A DNA stretch of 64,000 nt from Flavobacteriales bacterium (GTDB lineage Bacteria > Bacteroidota > Bacteroidia > UBA10329): NCBI GenBank assembly GCA_021741155.1, contig JAIOYP010000007.1, positions 55,216-119,215 of the forward strand, written 5' to 3'. Positions 47,571 to 56,704 of this stretch are shown here, in pieces. The notes below the pieces were generated by a model that was given only the letters and a program-made list of their open reading frames with translations, was not told the origin of the DNA and did not search any database. Made by a program: the position numbers and the translations under genes. Positions within the stretch are counted from its first letter, which is position 1. The number at the start of each line of letters is the position of its first letter.

Positions 47571-47663
47571 TTAGCCACAGATGCACTGATTTTCTCTGAT
47601 TTCTCAGATGTGTTTTCGTTTATCCGTGAAACATCTGTGTTCATCTGTGTATCTGTGGCTTAC
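47571..47663. repeat. Intergenic imperfect inverted repeat (CACAGAT-type)
   Basis: Left arm TTAGCCACAGATGCAC (from 47571) pairs with right arm ATCTGTGTATCTGTGGCTTA (to 47663); 10 of the first 10 outer bases (AGCCACAGAT) match, then alternating matches. The right side also has ATCTGTGT tandem copies. This looks like a widespread intergenic repeat family known from many bacterial genomes. It lies downstream of ricT, where it may also terminate transcription. Confidence 0.6.
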
Positions 47664-47709
47664 TGATGTCAATTCTGGATTAGATATTTTTGGGTAACCA
47701 TGCAGATAA

Positions 47710-48906
47710 TCATTTTGCATCATTCGGTTTATTCCCTTGAGGCTTATTTCGGTTACGATTGTTCCTTCTCTTATTTCCCGAACCTTTTTTCTTCTGTCCG
47801 CCTTGACCTTTTGGGCGATCAAATCGTGTGAGATCATCCTGCCCAACCACGTTTTCGAAATCGTGTTTTACAACAGGCGCAGCCACGTATTCTTTCTCAA
47901 CCAGAATGGGCGCTTTCTTCCCTTCCTTGTTCATTTTTAGAATCTCCTTTACGCGCTCAACAGGCACTTCGATGAAGTTGCTCGGATCATCGCGCAAGGT
48001 GAACCACATAACGCCTCTGAAAATGTCAACTTTTTGAGCAAAAGCAGTTCCTCTTTCTGTTTCGAGCTTACTCTTTTGATTTGGGAAATCTTTTAGCGCA
48101 TCTAAGTAACTATCTAGCTCAAAATTGAGGCAGCATTTGAGTTTCCCGCATTGTCCGGCCAATTTTTGTGGATTAAGCGAAAGTTGCTGATACCGTGCCG
48201 CACTGGTACTTACCGTTCGGAAATCCGTCAACCAAGTGGAACAGCACAATTCCCTGCCGCAAGTTCCTATTCCGCCAACACGAGCCGCTTCTTGTCGTGC
48301 TCCAATCTGCTTCATTTCTACACGAACCTTGAACTCCTCGGCATATCTGCGAATAAGTTCGCGAAAATCAACCCTATCCTCTGCGGTATAGTAGAATACG
48401 GCCTTGCTCATATCGCCCTGATATTCCACATCGCTGATTTTCATGTTCAAACCAATCTCGCGGGCAATAATCCTAGCGCGTGTTTTGGTTGCTTTTTCCA
48501 AGTCAACCCCTTCTTGCCACATATCAATATCTGATTTAGTGGCCTTTCGATAGATCTTCTTGAAGTCTGCCGTAGCAGAATCGACATTCCGCTTGCGCAT
48601 TTGAAGAAGAACAAGGTCGCCCGAAAGAGATACCGTTCCTACATCGTGGCCGGGTGAGGCCTCAACCGCCACCACATCTCCTTCTACCAATCGCATGTTT
48701 TCTTGCTTGAAAAACTGCTTTCGTGTATTCTTAAATCGAACCTCCACAAACTCAGAAACGGTATATCCTACCGTGTCTTCCATGTTTGCCAAATAATTGA
48801 ATACGCTCAGTTTGTCGCAGCTTCCTGTTTGGCAAGCCCCGTTATTCTTGCATCCTCTTGGAAGACCGCTCTCGGTCTTTCCATTGCTACATCCGCTACA
48901 TCCCAT
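47710..48906 (-). CDS. ricT: PSP1-domain protein, RicT-like
   Basis: 398 residues. N-terminal MGCSGCSNG is followed by a PSP1 domain (about 60-240). Cysteine pairs CGRELCCSTW and CGKLKCCLNFE fit the cluster-binding sites of RicT (YaaT). The C-terminus is disordered, lysine- and asparagine-rich. In Bacillus RicT works with RicF and RicA in an Fe-S complex affecting RNase Y; in Bacteroidota its gene is regularly found beside holB and gldH, as here. A TAAATTTG box (48934-48941) lies 27 nt upstream. Confidence 0.85.
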   Translation of the reverse strand: MGCSGCSNGKTESGLPRGCKNNGACQTGSCDKLSVFNYLANMEDTVGYTVSEFVEVRFKNTRKQFFKQENMRLVEGDVVAVEASPGHDVGTVSLSGDLVLLQMRKRNVDSATADFKKIYRKATKSDIDMWQEGVDLEKATKTRARIIAREIGLNMKISDVEYQGDMSKAVFYYTAEDRVDFRELIRRYAEEFKVRVEMKQIGARQEAARVGGIGTCGRELCCSTWLTDFRTVSTSAARYQQLSLNPQKLAGQCGKLKCCLNFELDSYLDALKDFPNQKSKLETERGTAFAQKVDIFRGVMWFTLRDDPSNFIEVPVERVKEILKMNKEGKKAPILVEKEYVAAPVVKHDFENVVGQDDLTRFDRPKGQGGQKKKGSGNKRRNNRNRNKPQGNKPNDAK

Positions 48907-48933
48907 CTATCTCTTGCTTTTTGACTAAGAAGG

Positions 48934-48941
48934 CAAATTTA
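48934..48941 (-). promoter_or_regulatory. -7 box of ricT
   Basis: TAAATTTG on the minus strand is an exact TAnnTTTG match, 27 nt upstream of the ATG at 48906, in the 60-nt gap after holB. It could give ricT-gldH-pbp1A a promoter independent of holB. Confidence 0.4.
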
Positions 48942-48966
48942 ATTGTTTCAATGGCAGCGCCATTAA

Positions 48967-50106
48967 TTAGTTCATGGCCTGACTCATCAGGCTATCCGAC
49001 ATCTGAAATGAAAGATCTGCGAAAGTGATTCGAGCATTGGCATTACGCTCGATGTGATAGTGTGCTTCATTCAACGCTTCTAACATAGAAGCCGTGTTTT
49101 CAACCTGAATAAAGCGTGAGAATTTGTGAATGAACTCAAGCTCTTCTTTCAATAGTTTGGTCTTGGTTTCGGGTAATGTGCGGTACATGAGCACCTTGCG
49201 GAGAATTGTTTCTGATTGAGCCAAGAGCGCCTTCTGTTGCTCTCTTCCCAATGCATTAAATTCCTCGTTAAGTTCTTGTAGAATCTCCAAATTGAGCACG
49301 AAACATGCCCGCATCCAACGGATGAAGAAATTTATGGACGCACTTATTGATGCCTGATCTTCCAACAAGTTTTTAGCCAAATTCAAATCTCCATCAGCCA
49401 AATGGGCCAGCTTTTCCATCTGTTCCCCATCATCCGAACCGGTCGAAAGTGCCTCTGAAATTTCCTTTTCACTCAGTCGGCCAAGCCGATGCATCTGAAC
49501 CCTGGAAAGAATGGTTTGAAGCATGTTTTCGGTGCTTTCGGCCACCATCAGAAAAACGGTCCGTTCGGGCGGTTCCTCCAGTATTTTAAGGAGTTTATTG
49601 GCCGCAGACGCGTTCATGTGTTCGGCAAGCCAAATAAGCACCACGCGGTAATCTGCTTCATAAGCCTTGTAGCTCAAGTTCTGTAGCACCTCGCGGCTAT
49701 CATCCACATTGATGGCGCCTTGCTTGTTGTCAATTCCCAACTCCTTCAACCAGTCGTTTAGGCTGAGATACGGATTTCCTAGAACGGCCTTTCTCCATTC
49801 CGGCAAAAAATCCTTGCTCGAAAAGTTTTTGTGGTCAATTTTGGCGGTTTTGTTCTTTGGAAAAATCAGTTGCAAATCGGGATGCTCCAACTTGGCATAA
49901 CGCACACATGCAGCACACTTTCCGCACGAATCGGTTTCTCCTCTGTTTGTACAAGCCAAATACTGAGCAAAGGCCAACGCCAACGGAAGTGAACCTGAGC
50001 CTACCGGCCCAACCAACATCTGCGCATGCGCCACACGACTGTTCATAACCGAATCGCGCAGCTTTTTCTTTAATTCCGACTGACCTACAACCTGAGAAAA
50101 CAGCAT
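48967..50106 (-). CDS. holB: DNA polymerase III subunit delta'
   Basis: 379 residues, clamp-loader subunit with MLVGPVGSGS replacing a full Walker A (as usual for delta') and a zinc ribbon from CTNRGETDSCGKCAACVRY (four Cys). SRVQMHRL sits at the usual sensor-1 position. It helps load the sliding clamp. A TACATTTG box (50111-50118) ends 4 nt before the ATG, predicting a leaderless transcript. Upstream it faces the M42 peptidase on the same strand at 83 nt. Confidence 0.92.
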   Translation of the reverse strand: MLFSQVVGQSELKKKLRDSVMNSRVAHAQMLVGPVGSGSLPLALAFAQYLACTNRGETDSCGKCAACVRYAKLEHPDLQLIFPKNKTAKIDHKNFSSKDFLPEWRKAVLGNPYLSLNDWLKELGIDNKQGAINVDDSREVLQNLSYKAYEADYRVVLIWLAEHMNASAANKLLKILEEPPERTVFLMVAESTENMLQTILSRVQMHRLGRLSEKEISEALSTGSDDGEQMEKLAHLADGDLNLAKNLLEDQASISASINFFIRWMRACFVLNLEILQELNEEFNALGREQQKALLAQSETILRKVLMYRTLPETKTKLLKEELEFIHKFSRFIQVENTASMLEALNEAHYHIERNANARITFADLSFQMSDSLMSQAMN

Positions 50107-50110
50107 GGGT

Positions 50111-50118
50111 CAAATGTA
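50111..50118 (-). promoter_or_regulatory. -7 box of holB
   Basis: TACATTTG on the minus strand, exact TAnnTTTG match, only 4 nt before the ATG at 50106. No TTG at the usual -33 distance. Confidence 0.45.
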
Positions 50119-50188
50119 AGGAGATGGTAATTCGCTATTCACCGTTCGTTTCATCATTTGATGAGATAACTGCAACCTTTGGTAGTTA

Positions 50189-51193
50189 TCATGCTGAAAT
50201 ATAGGCTAAACACAACTCTACAGTAGCCTCAACGCCTTTCTTATGCGTGCGCTCCATTCCGTGAGAAGCCGCAACGCCTGGGCCAATAAGTCCAACGCGG
50301 AAATCATTTCCTGCGCGGAGTGCAGCAGAGCCGTCTGAACCATAATATGGATAGATGTCTACAGCGAAAGGAATCTTATTCTTCTCGGCTAGGTCTACTA
50401 GATTTTTTCTAAAGTCATAATCATAAGGTCCGCTGCTGTCTTTGGCGCAGATGGAACAGGCGGTCTCGCTACCATCACAAGCATCACCAAGTACGCCCAT
50501 GTCAATGACTAAAAGTTCTTGAATGGTTGGCGCATAACCACAAGTTCCTCCATGTCCGACTTCTTCGTAGTTGCTGAAGAACAGTTCTACTGGTGCCGAT
50601 TTTCCTGCCGCTTTGAGTCTTCTCGCAACCTCCATCAAAACGAAACAGCCCGCTTTATTATCCATAAATCGGCTTTTGATATAGCCACTCGGAAGTTCTT
50701 GATACTTGGTATCAAACGCGATGATGTCTCCGTTTCCAATACCCAGTTTCTTGGTGTCTTCAGCAGATGAAACTTCTTCATCTAATCGAATAAACATGTT
50801 CTCCGGTAAACGCGGTTTCGTATTCGTGTCCTTGTTGACGTGAACAGATGGGTCTTTCAAAAGCAAGGTGCCTGAATAGACCTTTCCGCTATGGGTATGA
50901 ATGCGGCAATATTCACCTTCAAAACCATTCAGAGACAATCCGCCCAAAAGTGAAAACTTCAAGTGCCCGTCTTTCTGAATGCCACTGACAATTGCCCCAA
51001 GCGTATCAACATGTGCAGCCATGGCCAAGGTTGGATTTTCTCCCAGCGCGCACTTTACTGCTCCTTTATTTGTGTATTCGGGAGTGTAGCCCAAAGCTTT
51101 GAAATAATTGAAGATGTAGTTGCAGGCATCTGATGTGAATCCCGTAGGCGAATCAATTTCTACCAGTTCACGAAGTTTATCGTAGTGGTTCAT
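50189..51193 (-). CDS. M42-family metallopeptidase (deblocking aminopeptidase-like)
   Basis: 334 residues from ATG 51193 (MNHYDKLRELVEID); a TTG at 51211 would add six. Cocatalytic zinc ligands are visible: HVDTLGA (His about 63), DNKAGC (bridging Asp), NYEEVGHGG (Glu pair), IDMGVLGD and a C-terminal SHGMERTH. The family removes N-terminal residues from peptides, often as large tetrahedral assemblies. No signal peptide, so it is cytoplasmic. Apparently monocistronic. Confidence 0.9.
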   Translation of the reverse strand: MNHYDKLRELVEIDSPTGFTSDACNYIFNYFKALGYTPEYTNKGAVKCALGENPTLAMAAHVDTLGAIVSGIQKDGHLKFSLLGGLSLNGFEGEYCRIHTHSGKVYSGTLLLKDPSVHVNKDTNTKPRLPENMFIRLDEEVSSAEDTKKLGIGNGDIIAFDTKYQELPSGYIKSRFMDNKAGCFVLMEVARRLKAAGKSAPVELFFSNYEEVGHGGTCGYAPTIQELLVIDMGVLGDACDGSETACSICAKDSSGPYDYDFRKNLVDLAEKNKIPFAVDIYPYYGSDGSAALRAGNDFRVGLIGPGVAASHGMERTHKKGVEATVELCLAYISA

Positions 51194-51330
51194 TTTCTGA
51201 GTTTGCGTCAAAGAACGAAAAACATGACATACATGACATCACGACCCTAAAATCTCGGTCTAACAAACGCTCTGTCACCCGTGTCAGTGTTCTTGTTTTT
51301 TTGCACAAACGCATGCCAAACTATGCCAAT

Positions 51331-51338
51331 TATTTTTG
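51331..51338 (+). promoter_or_regulatory. Possible -7 box of the phasin-like gene
   Basis: TATTTTTG is an exact TAnnTTTG match 129 nt before the ATG at 51468. If used, it gives a long 5' leader, unlike the short ones elsewhere in the window. The 51194-51467 gap holds no other recognisable feature. Confidence 0.35.
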
Positions 51339-51467
51339 TATCCCTTTACTGACGAGGCTTTCAGCGAGTTTCTGTTTTTAGAATTCGACTTTGGCACACC
51401 AATGCGCATGGTAATTGCCTACTGCCCAACGTCAAACATTAAATCACAAACAACTAAAACAAATATT

Positions 51468-51800
51468 ATGGAAGACGCATTCAAAAAATTCCTTTACGCT
51501 GGTGTTGATCTAGCTGCAGAAGTATCTACAAAATTCGAAGAGTCTGTAAAAGAGCTTATCGCAAAAGGTAAAATCTCTGATGTAGAGGGAAAAAAATTGG
51601 TAGACGAACTTTTTGAAAAAACGGAGGCTCGCAAAGAAGAATTCGAAGCGAAGTATCACGAAATCAAAGAAAAAGTTGGCATCATCAAGAAAACAGAAGA
51701 AGAAATTCTTGCTGATCTTAAATCAAAAGTTGCTGACCTAGAAAGCAAAATGGGTAAGGTTTCTACAAAGGCTGCACCAAAAGCAGCTGCAACAGCGTAG
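51468..51800 (+). CDS. Phasin-like small coiled-coil protein
   Basis: 110 residues from ATG 51468; upstream start codons at 51336 would add 44 residues that look non-coding. The body is one long amphipathic helix (FEESVKELIAKGKISDVEGKKLVDELFEK then coiled-coil heptads to about 95) and ends in a short Ala/Lys tail (TKAAPKAAATA). It resembles the phasin/PHA-granule-associated (PhaF-like) superfamily, which coats polyester granules, although similar helical proteins exist elsewhere. No PHA synthase is in the window. A good terminator follows. Confidence 0.65.
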   Translation: MEDAFKKFLYAGVDLAAEVSTKFEESVKELIAKGKISDVEGKKLVDELFEKTEARKEEFEAKYHEIKEKVGIIKKTEEEILADLKSKVADLESKMGKVSTKAAPKAAATA

Positions 51801-51839
51801 TTAAACGAAAATTACTGAGGTCTTAGGGCCGATTATTTA

Positions 51840-51869
51840 AACGCTCAGACAAATGTCTGGGCGTTTTTT
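51840..51869 (+). terminator. Rho-independent terminator of the phasin-like gene
   Basis: Stem AACGCTCAGAC/GTCTGGGCGTT (11 bp, one G-T wobble) with loop AAAT, followed by TTTT. It contains the ATG at 51853 in its loop, which is why that ATG is rejected as the next gene's start. Confidence 0.85.
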
Positions 51870-51924
51870 GTTCAATTCGTTGAGCATGCTATTTAGTACT
51901 TTCGCCCTTTGGCTTCCGCTACAA

Positions 51925-53616
51925 ATGATATTCAACGGACAAACCTTCCAGAACTTAAGTCGAATCCGCGAAATCATCGCGGTTCTGATAAAGTATGGCT
52001 TTGAGGATGTGGTAACCAACTCCACGCTCAGGAACTTTGTTTCTGAGAAGGGTCGTGTATCGTGGCAACGGCAGGGTCAGCCCGTTTTTGAATACACGCG
52101 ATGGGAACGCGTTCGCATGGTCTGTGAAGAGTTGGGGCCAACCTTTATCAAGCTTGCACAAGTACTCAGTAACCGCCCAGACATGCTTCCTGCTCCGCTT
52201 ATTGCGGAATTAGAAAAATTACAAGACAATGTTCCGGCTGTTCCATTTGAAGAGATAAAAGCCACCATTGAGCGGGAGACGGGAAGAAAGCTAGAAGATG
52301 TTTTCCAAGTATTCAACGAAAAACCGCTGGCAACTGCTTCCATAGGGCAGGTTCATAAGGCACGATTGCATTCAGGGAAAGAGGTCGTGGTAAAAATTCA
52401 ACGTCCGGGTGTTAAAGACATGGTTTACCGTGATCTTGCCATTTTGACTGATGGTGTAAATCGGGCAGATCGCTACCTCAAAAAGCAGGGCATACTTAAT
52501 GCCATGGATTTGGTGCGGTCCTTCGAGCGAAGCATGCACAAGGAGCTTGATTATAGGACAGAAGCCCGTAATCTGGAGCGTTTCAGAAGTCTGTATAAGG
52601 ATTACAAAAACTTCATTATTCCTGCTGCGTTCCGCGAGTACAGCACCGAAAAAATGATGGTGATGGAATTCATCGGAGGTTGTAAAATATCTGATGTTCC
52701 ACAGTTGAAAGCATGGGGTCTGAATCCTGAAAAAGTTGCTGAAAATGGCATGAACATCTACCTAACTCAAATCTTCGAGTTCGGTATTTTCCATGCCGAT
52801 CCGCACCCCGGAAACGTACTCGTTCGAAGGGATGGAGTGATTTGTCTACTCGATTTTGGAATGGTGGGAAGCCTAATGCGAAAGGACAAATATGCCTTTG
52901 CCGGCATTTTCGTGGGAATGGCCGAACGCGACTCAGCCAAGATGGCCAGAAACCTAAAGGCTCTCTCTGTTGATCATGGCATTACGGACATGCGTCAATT
53001 AGAGTACGATCTCAATGAGTTGATTGAAGATTTTGCCTCGCTAAATGTGGATGAAGCCAGCATAGCTGATACAGTAGAGCGGCTTCAAAAGATCATGTTT
53101 GATCATCAAATCCGCGTGCCTGGTGATGTGTTTCTCATTTTTCGCGCCTTTGCGATTTTAGAAGGAATAGGAAAGACGATTCATCCAACCTTTAACACGT
53201 ACGACTTTATCCGCCCGTATGGTTTAAAGCTAATGAAGGAGAAATATTCTCCGGAAAACATTTGGAAAGACGTCAATCAGCGCTTTACATCCATTAACGC
53301 ATTCCTCACATCATTTCCAAAGGACGTTCGAGAAATTCTGGATCAAACCCGTAACGGGAAAATCCATTTTGAGGTTGAGTTGCAAGGCTACGGTTATCTG
53401 CTCAAAAAATTGGACAGTATTGCCAACCGCATGGCAATCACATTTCTGATTGTTGCATTCATTATCGGCTCTGCCATCACCATGACCATCGATTGGGGTA
53501 ATCGTATCGGTTATATCTACGGGCTACCAGAAATTAGCGTTTACGGCCTTTGGTGTGCGGGAATCCTGATGGCACTCCTCTTCTACTCTATCATTCGTAG
53601 AAGAAAGTATAAATAG
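51925..53616 (+). CDS. UbiB/AarF (ABC1) family kinase-like protein
   Basis: About 563 residues from ATG 51925 (MIFNGQTFQNL); ATGs at 51853 and 51886 lie in or next to the upstream terminator. The ABC1 domain has GQVHKAR and VVKIQRPG (the invariant Lys), NVLVRRD and LLDFGMVG (DFG-like), plus the N-terminal KxGQ-type helix (LAQVLSNRPDMLP). Two C-terminal membrane helices (about 500-555) anchor it. UbiB proteins support quinone biosynthesis, in Bacteroidota presumably menaquinone. The gene appears to stand alone, converging with the DUF445 gene. Confidence 0.9.
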   Translation: MIFNGQTFQNLSRIREIIAVLIKYGFEDVVTNSTLRNFVSEKGRVSWQRQGQPVFEYTRWERVRMVCEELGPTFIKLAQVLSNRPDMLPAPLIAELEKLQDNVPAVPFEEIKATIERETGRKLEDVFQVFNEKPLATASIGQVHKARLHSGKEVVVKIQRPGVKDMVYRDLAILTDGVNRADRYLKKQGILNAMDLVRSFERSMHKELDYRTEARNLERFRSLYKDYKNFIIPAAFREYSTEKMMVMEFIGGCKISDVPQLKAWGLNPEKVAENGMNIYLTQIFEFGIFHADPHPGNVLVRRDGVICLLDFGMVGSLMRKDKYAFAGIFVGMAERDSAKMARNLKALSVDHGITDMRQLEYDLNELIEDFASLNVDEASIADTVERLQKIMFDHQIRVPGDVFLIFRAFAILEGIGKTIHPTFNTYDFIRPYGLKLMKEKYSPENIWKDVNQRFTSINAFLTSFPKDVREILDQTRNGKIHFEVELQGYGYLLKKLDSIANRMAITFLIVAFIIGSAITMTIDWGNRIGYIYGLPEISVYGLWCAGILMALLFYSIIRRRKYK

Positions 53617-53620
53617 TCGC

Positions 53621-54226
53621 TTAGACTCCTCCTAATAGCACCATTGCAACCTGAATACAGCCAATTAAAAAGCCAATAACGGCTCCAATGAGTTCAATGA
53701 ACTTGAACTCCTTTTCCAACAGGCTCATAAGCAAATCTTCGAGTTTGTCTGATGACAAATGGTTCACCTTTTCGGTAATCATCTCCTCCACGTTGAATTG
53801 CTCTTCAAGATCACCAAAGTAGCTGTTCATCAGTTCCGGAACGGCTGTATGAACTTCGGCCATAAGCTCTTGTACTATTCTTTCCTTTCGTTTTTCGCTG
53901 AGAAGAATCCTGCTGAGGGTAGGAAATCTCTTAGGCACCTTAACCGAGAAGAAGTCCTCAATCTTGTTTTCGATGATTTGAACAATAGACGAAATGTTGT
54001 CCTCTGAGATTATTCTGTCCTTAAGATCCTTAGATGAGAGCAGTTCTTCGGCCACCATCTTCCCCATTTTGTTAGCGACATTTTGCTGGTTTTTGGGAAA
54101 AATACCCTGCAGCTTATACATTCCAAGAATACTCACCGGTTTCTTTGGGTGAAAAAGCATTTTGACCGCAATGTAGTTGGTAAACCAACCCACCAAAGCA
54201 GCTATAAACGGAAGCGTCCAGATCAT
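53621..54226 (-). CDS. DUF445-family membrane protein
   Basis: 201 residues with N- and C-terminal membrane helices. The N-terminal GWFTNYIAVKMLFHPKKP is the signature of the DUF445 family. The middle is a charged helical domain. The function of the family is not known; members are often linked to envelope or lipid homeostasis. The ATG overlaps the peptidase stop (ATGA, 54223-54226). Confidence 0.85.
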   Translation of the reverse strand: MIWTLPFIAALVGWFTNYIAVKMLFHPKKPVSILGMYKLQGIFPKNQQNVANKMGKMVAEELLSSKDLKDRIISEDNISSIVQIIENKIEDFFSVKVPKRFPTLSRILLSEKRKERIVQELMAEVHTAVPELMNSYFGDLEEQFNVEEMITEKVNHLSSDKLEDLLMSLLEKEFKFIELIGAVIGFLIGCIQVAMVLLGGV

Positions 54227-55794
54227 TTTTTCGGCATTACATCCACCTTCAATCGCTCATCACGATTGGCAATTTCCCAAGCCGTGTGAAAGATAAGTCG
54301 TGCTATCTTCTCCATTTTCTGGAACATAATCTTATCCACCGTATCTGTTGGTTGATGGTAATCTTCGTGTACTCCCGTGAAGTAAAAAATGACCGGGATG
54401 TTGTTCTTGGCAAAGTTGTAATGATCTGATCGATAGTAGAATCGGTTTGGGTCCTTCTCATCATTATAGGTGTAATCGAAGTCAATTCCAGAATACGTTT
54501 CGTTCGTTTTTTCGCTTAACGCGTGCAGTTCCGTACTCAATTTATCGGAGCCAATGATGTAAACGTAGTTTGAATCGGGCGCGTGGTTTTCATCTATCCT
54601 ACCAATCATATCTATATTCAAATCGGTCACCGTGTTCTCTAACGGAAACACTGGATTATCAGTATAGAATTCTGAGCCAAGTAACCCTTTTTCTTCTCCA
54701 GAAACGGTCATAAAAAGCATACTCCGTTTCGGCCCGTGACCATTCTTTTTCGCCAATGCAAATGCTTCGGCTAATTCCAAGAGCGAAGTCGTTCCCGAAC
54801 CATCATCATCTGCTCCATTAAAAATGTCGTCTCCTTTTTTTCCGAGATGGTCATAGTGCGAGGAGATAACCACCAATTCGTTCGGTTTTTCCGTTCCTTC
54901 CAAATACCCTAACACGTTTTCAGATGTCAGTTCCTCTCTGTTCTTCTTCACGTCTATTGTCACCGAAACGTTTAATTCTTGCTTCAACGCGTCACCTTTC
55001 TTATTGATTTTCGCTTCTAACTTGCTGTGTCCGCCTTTGATTCCAGCGCCATTAAGAATCCGATTTGCCATCTTAGAGCTGATATAGATTAACGGAATTC
55101 CTTCTTGTCCTTCCGTTCTTTCTCCCAGTTGTAAATCAGGTCTCTTGATGTAACGGCCAAACTGAGAAACCGAAGAGGTGAAATTATCGTCAATCACAAG
55201 AAGTGCCTTTGCTCCTTTCGTTTGCGCTAATTCAATTTTCTTAGCCCAATCAACGGTCCAATTGCTCTTCTCTTTAGTTCCTGATACCCACGAAATTCCA
55301 TTTTTATCAGTAGGTTCTCCGCCCGAAATCATCACAACTCGGCCTTTTACCTTGGCGTCTTTATAGTCGCTGTATTTCTCCGAATCGATTCCAAAACCTA
55401 AGTACAATAGGTTTTCTGTTTTGATAAGCATATCACCAAACCCAGGGAAATAATACATGTCTTTCAAAAACTCTAGTGAGTCATTGCCCACAACCAGTTT
55501 TACGGTATCAGGATACGTCAACTGCAATTTGAATGGCTGGAAATAGCCGCCCAGTTTTTCTATCGGCTGATAACCAAATTCCTGAAATCGCTCCTTTATA
55601 TACTCTGCCGCTTTCTTCTGCCCTGGCTGCCCCGTTTCGCGTCCTTCAAAATCATCGGAAGCAATAATCTCTAACCGAGAACGGAGATCTTTTACAGTGA
55701 TGGTTTCAGCATATTTCAGCTGTAATTCATCCTTTTGCGCCCAAGCAAAAACGCTGTTTAACACCAAGCCAACTAGTAAAACTCCTCTTAACAT
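54223..55794 (-). CDS. Secreted M28-family metallopeptidase
   Basis: 523 residues. Signal peptide 1-20 ending FAWAQ, a protease-associated domain (about 90-240), then the M28 catalytic domain with SSHYDHLGKKG (His), GADDDGSG (bridging Asp), SGEEKGLLGS (Glu-Glu), NIDMIGRID (Asp) and RSDHYNFA (second His). It is an exported aminopeptidase of two zinc ions. It overlaps the rpiB gene by 7 nt and the DUF445 gene by 4 nt, forming an odd three-gene operon with a sugar-phosphate isomerase. Confidence 0.9.
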   Translation of the reverse strand: MLRGVLLVGLVLNSVFAWAQKDELQLKYAETITVKDLRSRLEIIASDDFEGRETGQPGQKKAAEYIKERFQEFGYQPIEKLGGYFQPFKLQLTYPDTVKLVVGNDSLEFLKDMYYFPGFGDMLIKTENLLYLGFGIDSEKYSDYKDAKVKGRVVMISGGEPTDKNGISWVSGTKEKSNWTVDWAKKIELAQTKGAKALLVIDDNFTSSVSQFGRYIKRPDLQLGERTEGQEGIPLIYISSKMANRILNGAGIKGGHSKLEAKINKKGDALKQELNVSVTIDVKKNREELTSENVLGYLEGTEKPNELVVISSHYDHLGKKGDDIFNGADDDGSGTTSLLELAEAFALAKKNGHGPKRSMLFMTVSGEEKGLLGSEFYTDNPVFPLENTVTDLNIDMIGRIDENHAPDSNYVYIIGSDKLSTELHALSEKTNETYSGIDFDYTYNDEKDPNRFYYRSDHYNFAKNNIPVIFYFTGVHEDYHQPTDTVDKIMFQKMEKIARLIFHTAWEIANRDERLKVDVMPKK

Positions 55795-56225
55795 GGAATC
55801 GCAATTTTATCTACACGTGTTGCGTGTCTTCCTCCTTCAAAATCTGTATTCAGAAACTTGTCTACACACTCAAAGGCAACTTCTTCCGATATGAATCGTG
55901 CTGGAAGCGAAAGCACGTTCGCATCATTATGCTGACGAGTAAGCTCTGCCAACTCAGGAGTCCAAGCAATTCCTGCACGGACATTCGCGTATTTATTTGC
56001 CGTCATAGCCACACCATTTCCGCTCCCACAAATAATAATTCCTGAAGCAATTTCTCCTTTATCAATAGCTTTTGCCAAAGGATGTATGGCGTCTGGATAG
56101 TCCATTCTATCGTCTGTACTTGGCCCAAAATCCTTGATTGAGTACCCTTTTTCTGTTAGAACCTGCTTAATTCGCTCTTTCAGTTCAAATCCTGCATGGT
56201 CGCAAGAAATAGCAATGTATTTCAT
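55788..56225 (-). CDS. rpiB: Ribose 5-phosphate isomerase B
   Basis: 145 residues from ATG 56225 (MKYIAISCDHAGFE); upstream start codons would add 14 residues of noise. CDHAGFELKE (phosphate-binding start), DDRMDYPD and CGSGNGVAMTANKY (catalytic Cys region, typically CGTGIGxxxAANK) identify the RpiB type. It interconverts ribulose-5-phosphate and ribose-5-phosphate in the pentose phosphate pathway. First gene of the rpiB-M28-DUF445 unit. Confidence 0.93.
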   Translation of the reverse strand: MKYIAISCDHAGFELKERIKQVLTEKGYSIKDFGPSTDDRMDYPDAIHPLAKAIDKGEIASGIIICGSGNGVAMTANKYANVRAGIAWTPELAELTRQHNDANVLSLPARFISEEVAFECVDKFLNTDFEGGRHATRVDKIAIPC

Positions 56226-56704
56226 CTGTATTTGTATGTTGATAAAGTGGTGATTCAAACTTGGCACTTATTAACGTTCGGTATCTGCAAAACTAATTTC
56301 GTTGTCAACATCTTCTCAAACATAAGTTTGTGTGAACCAAAACATAATTGCAGTTGGGCAAATGATTGGATAATCCAAACAAAAAGATCCGCCAAGTTTC
56401 AACGATCAAGACCCTTTTTTGGATCGTTCGTTTTTCATCCAATTACCAACAATCACCTTTATTGACATACCGTGAATAACTCTCTAATTGCTTGGTTTTA
56501 TGAAACAGTAACTCAATAAAAGTTGTTCATTTCATGTTATGTAAAGCTTATAAGTCCGTTAACCAAACCACTCAAAAAATTGTTTTACACGAATAAACAA
56601 GCATATATCATTACCATATTTTTTAAATCAATCTTTTAAATAATACTATAGTCTGTTCATTAAAATTAAAGGAAGATTTAATGGAACTATCTTTAGCACC
56701 CCGA
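56226..56704. other. 479-nt AT-rich gap without a gene
   Basis: The gap lies between the divergent rpiB and MORN-repeat genes. It holds a hairpin AACGATC/GATCGTT around a 14-nt loop (about 56400-56427) followed by CGTTTTT on the plus strand, which is terminator-like though no plus-strand gene precedes it, so a small RNA is possible. TATCTTTA, one mismatch from the promoter box, begins 12 nt before the stretch leading to ATG 56705. No coding frame of note. Confidence 0.4.

Noticed and set aside
47604..47846. 80-residue minus-strand frame at the ricT 3' end
   Set aside because: It covers the inverted repeat and part of ricT in another frame; no start signal or domain.
51853..51924. ATG at 51853 as the start of the UbiB-type gene
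   Set aside because: It lies in the loop of the upstream terminator; ATG 51925 fits the family start better.
54320..54345. TTATCCAC-like words in the M28 and lepA genes as DnaA boxes
   Set aside because: Single copies inside coding sequence without clustering or AT-rich unwinding region.
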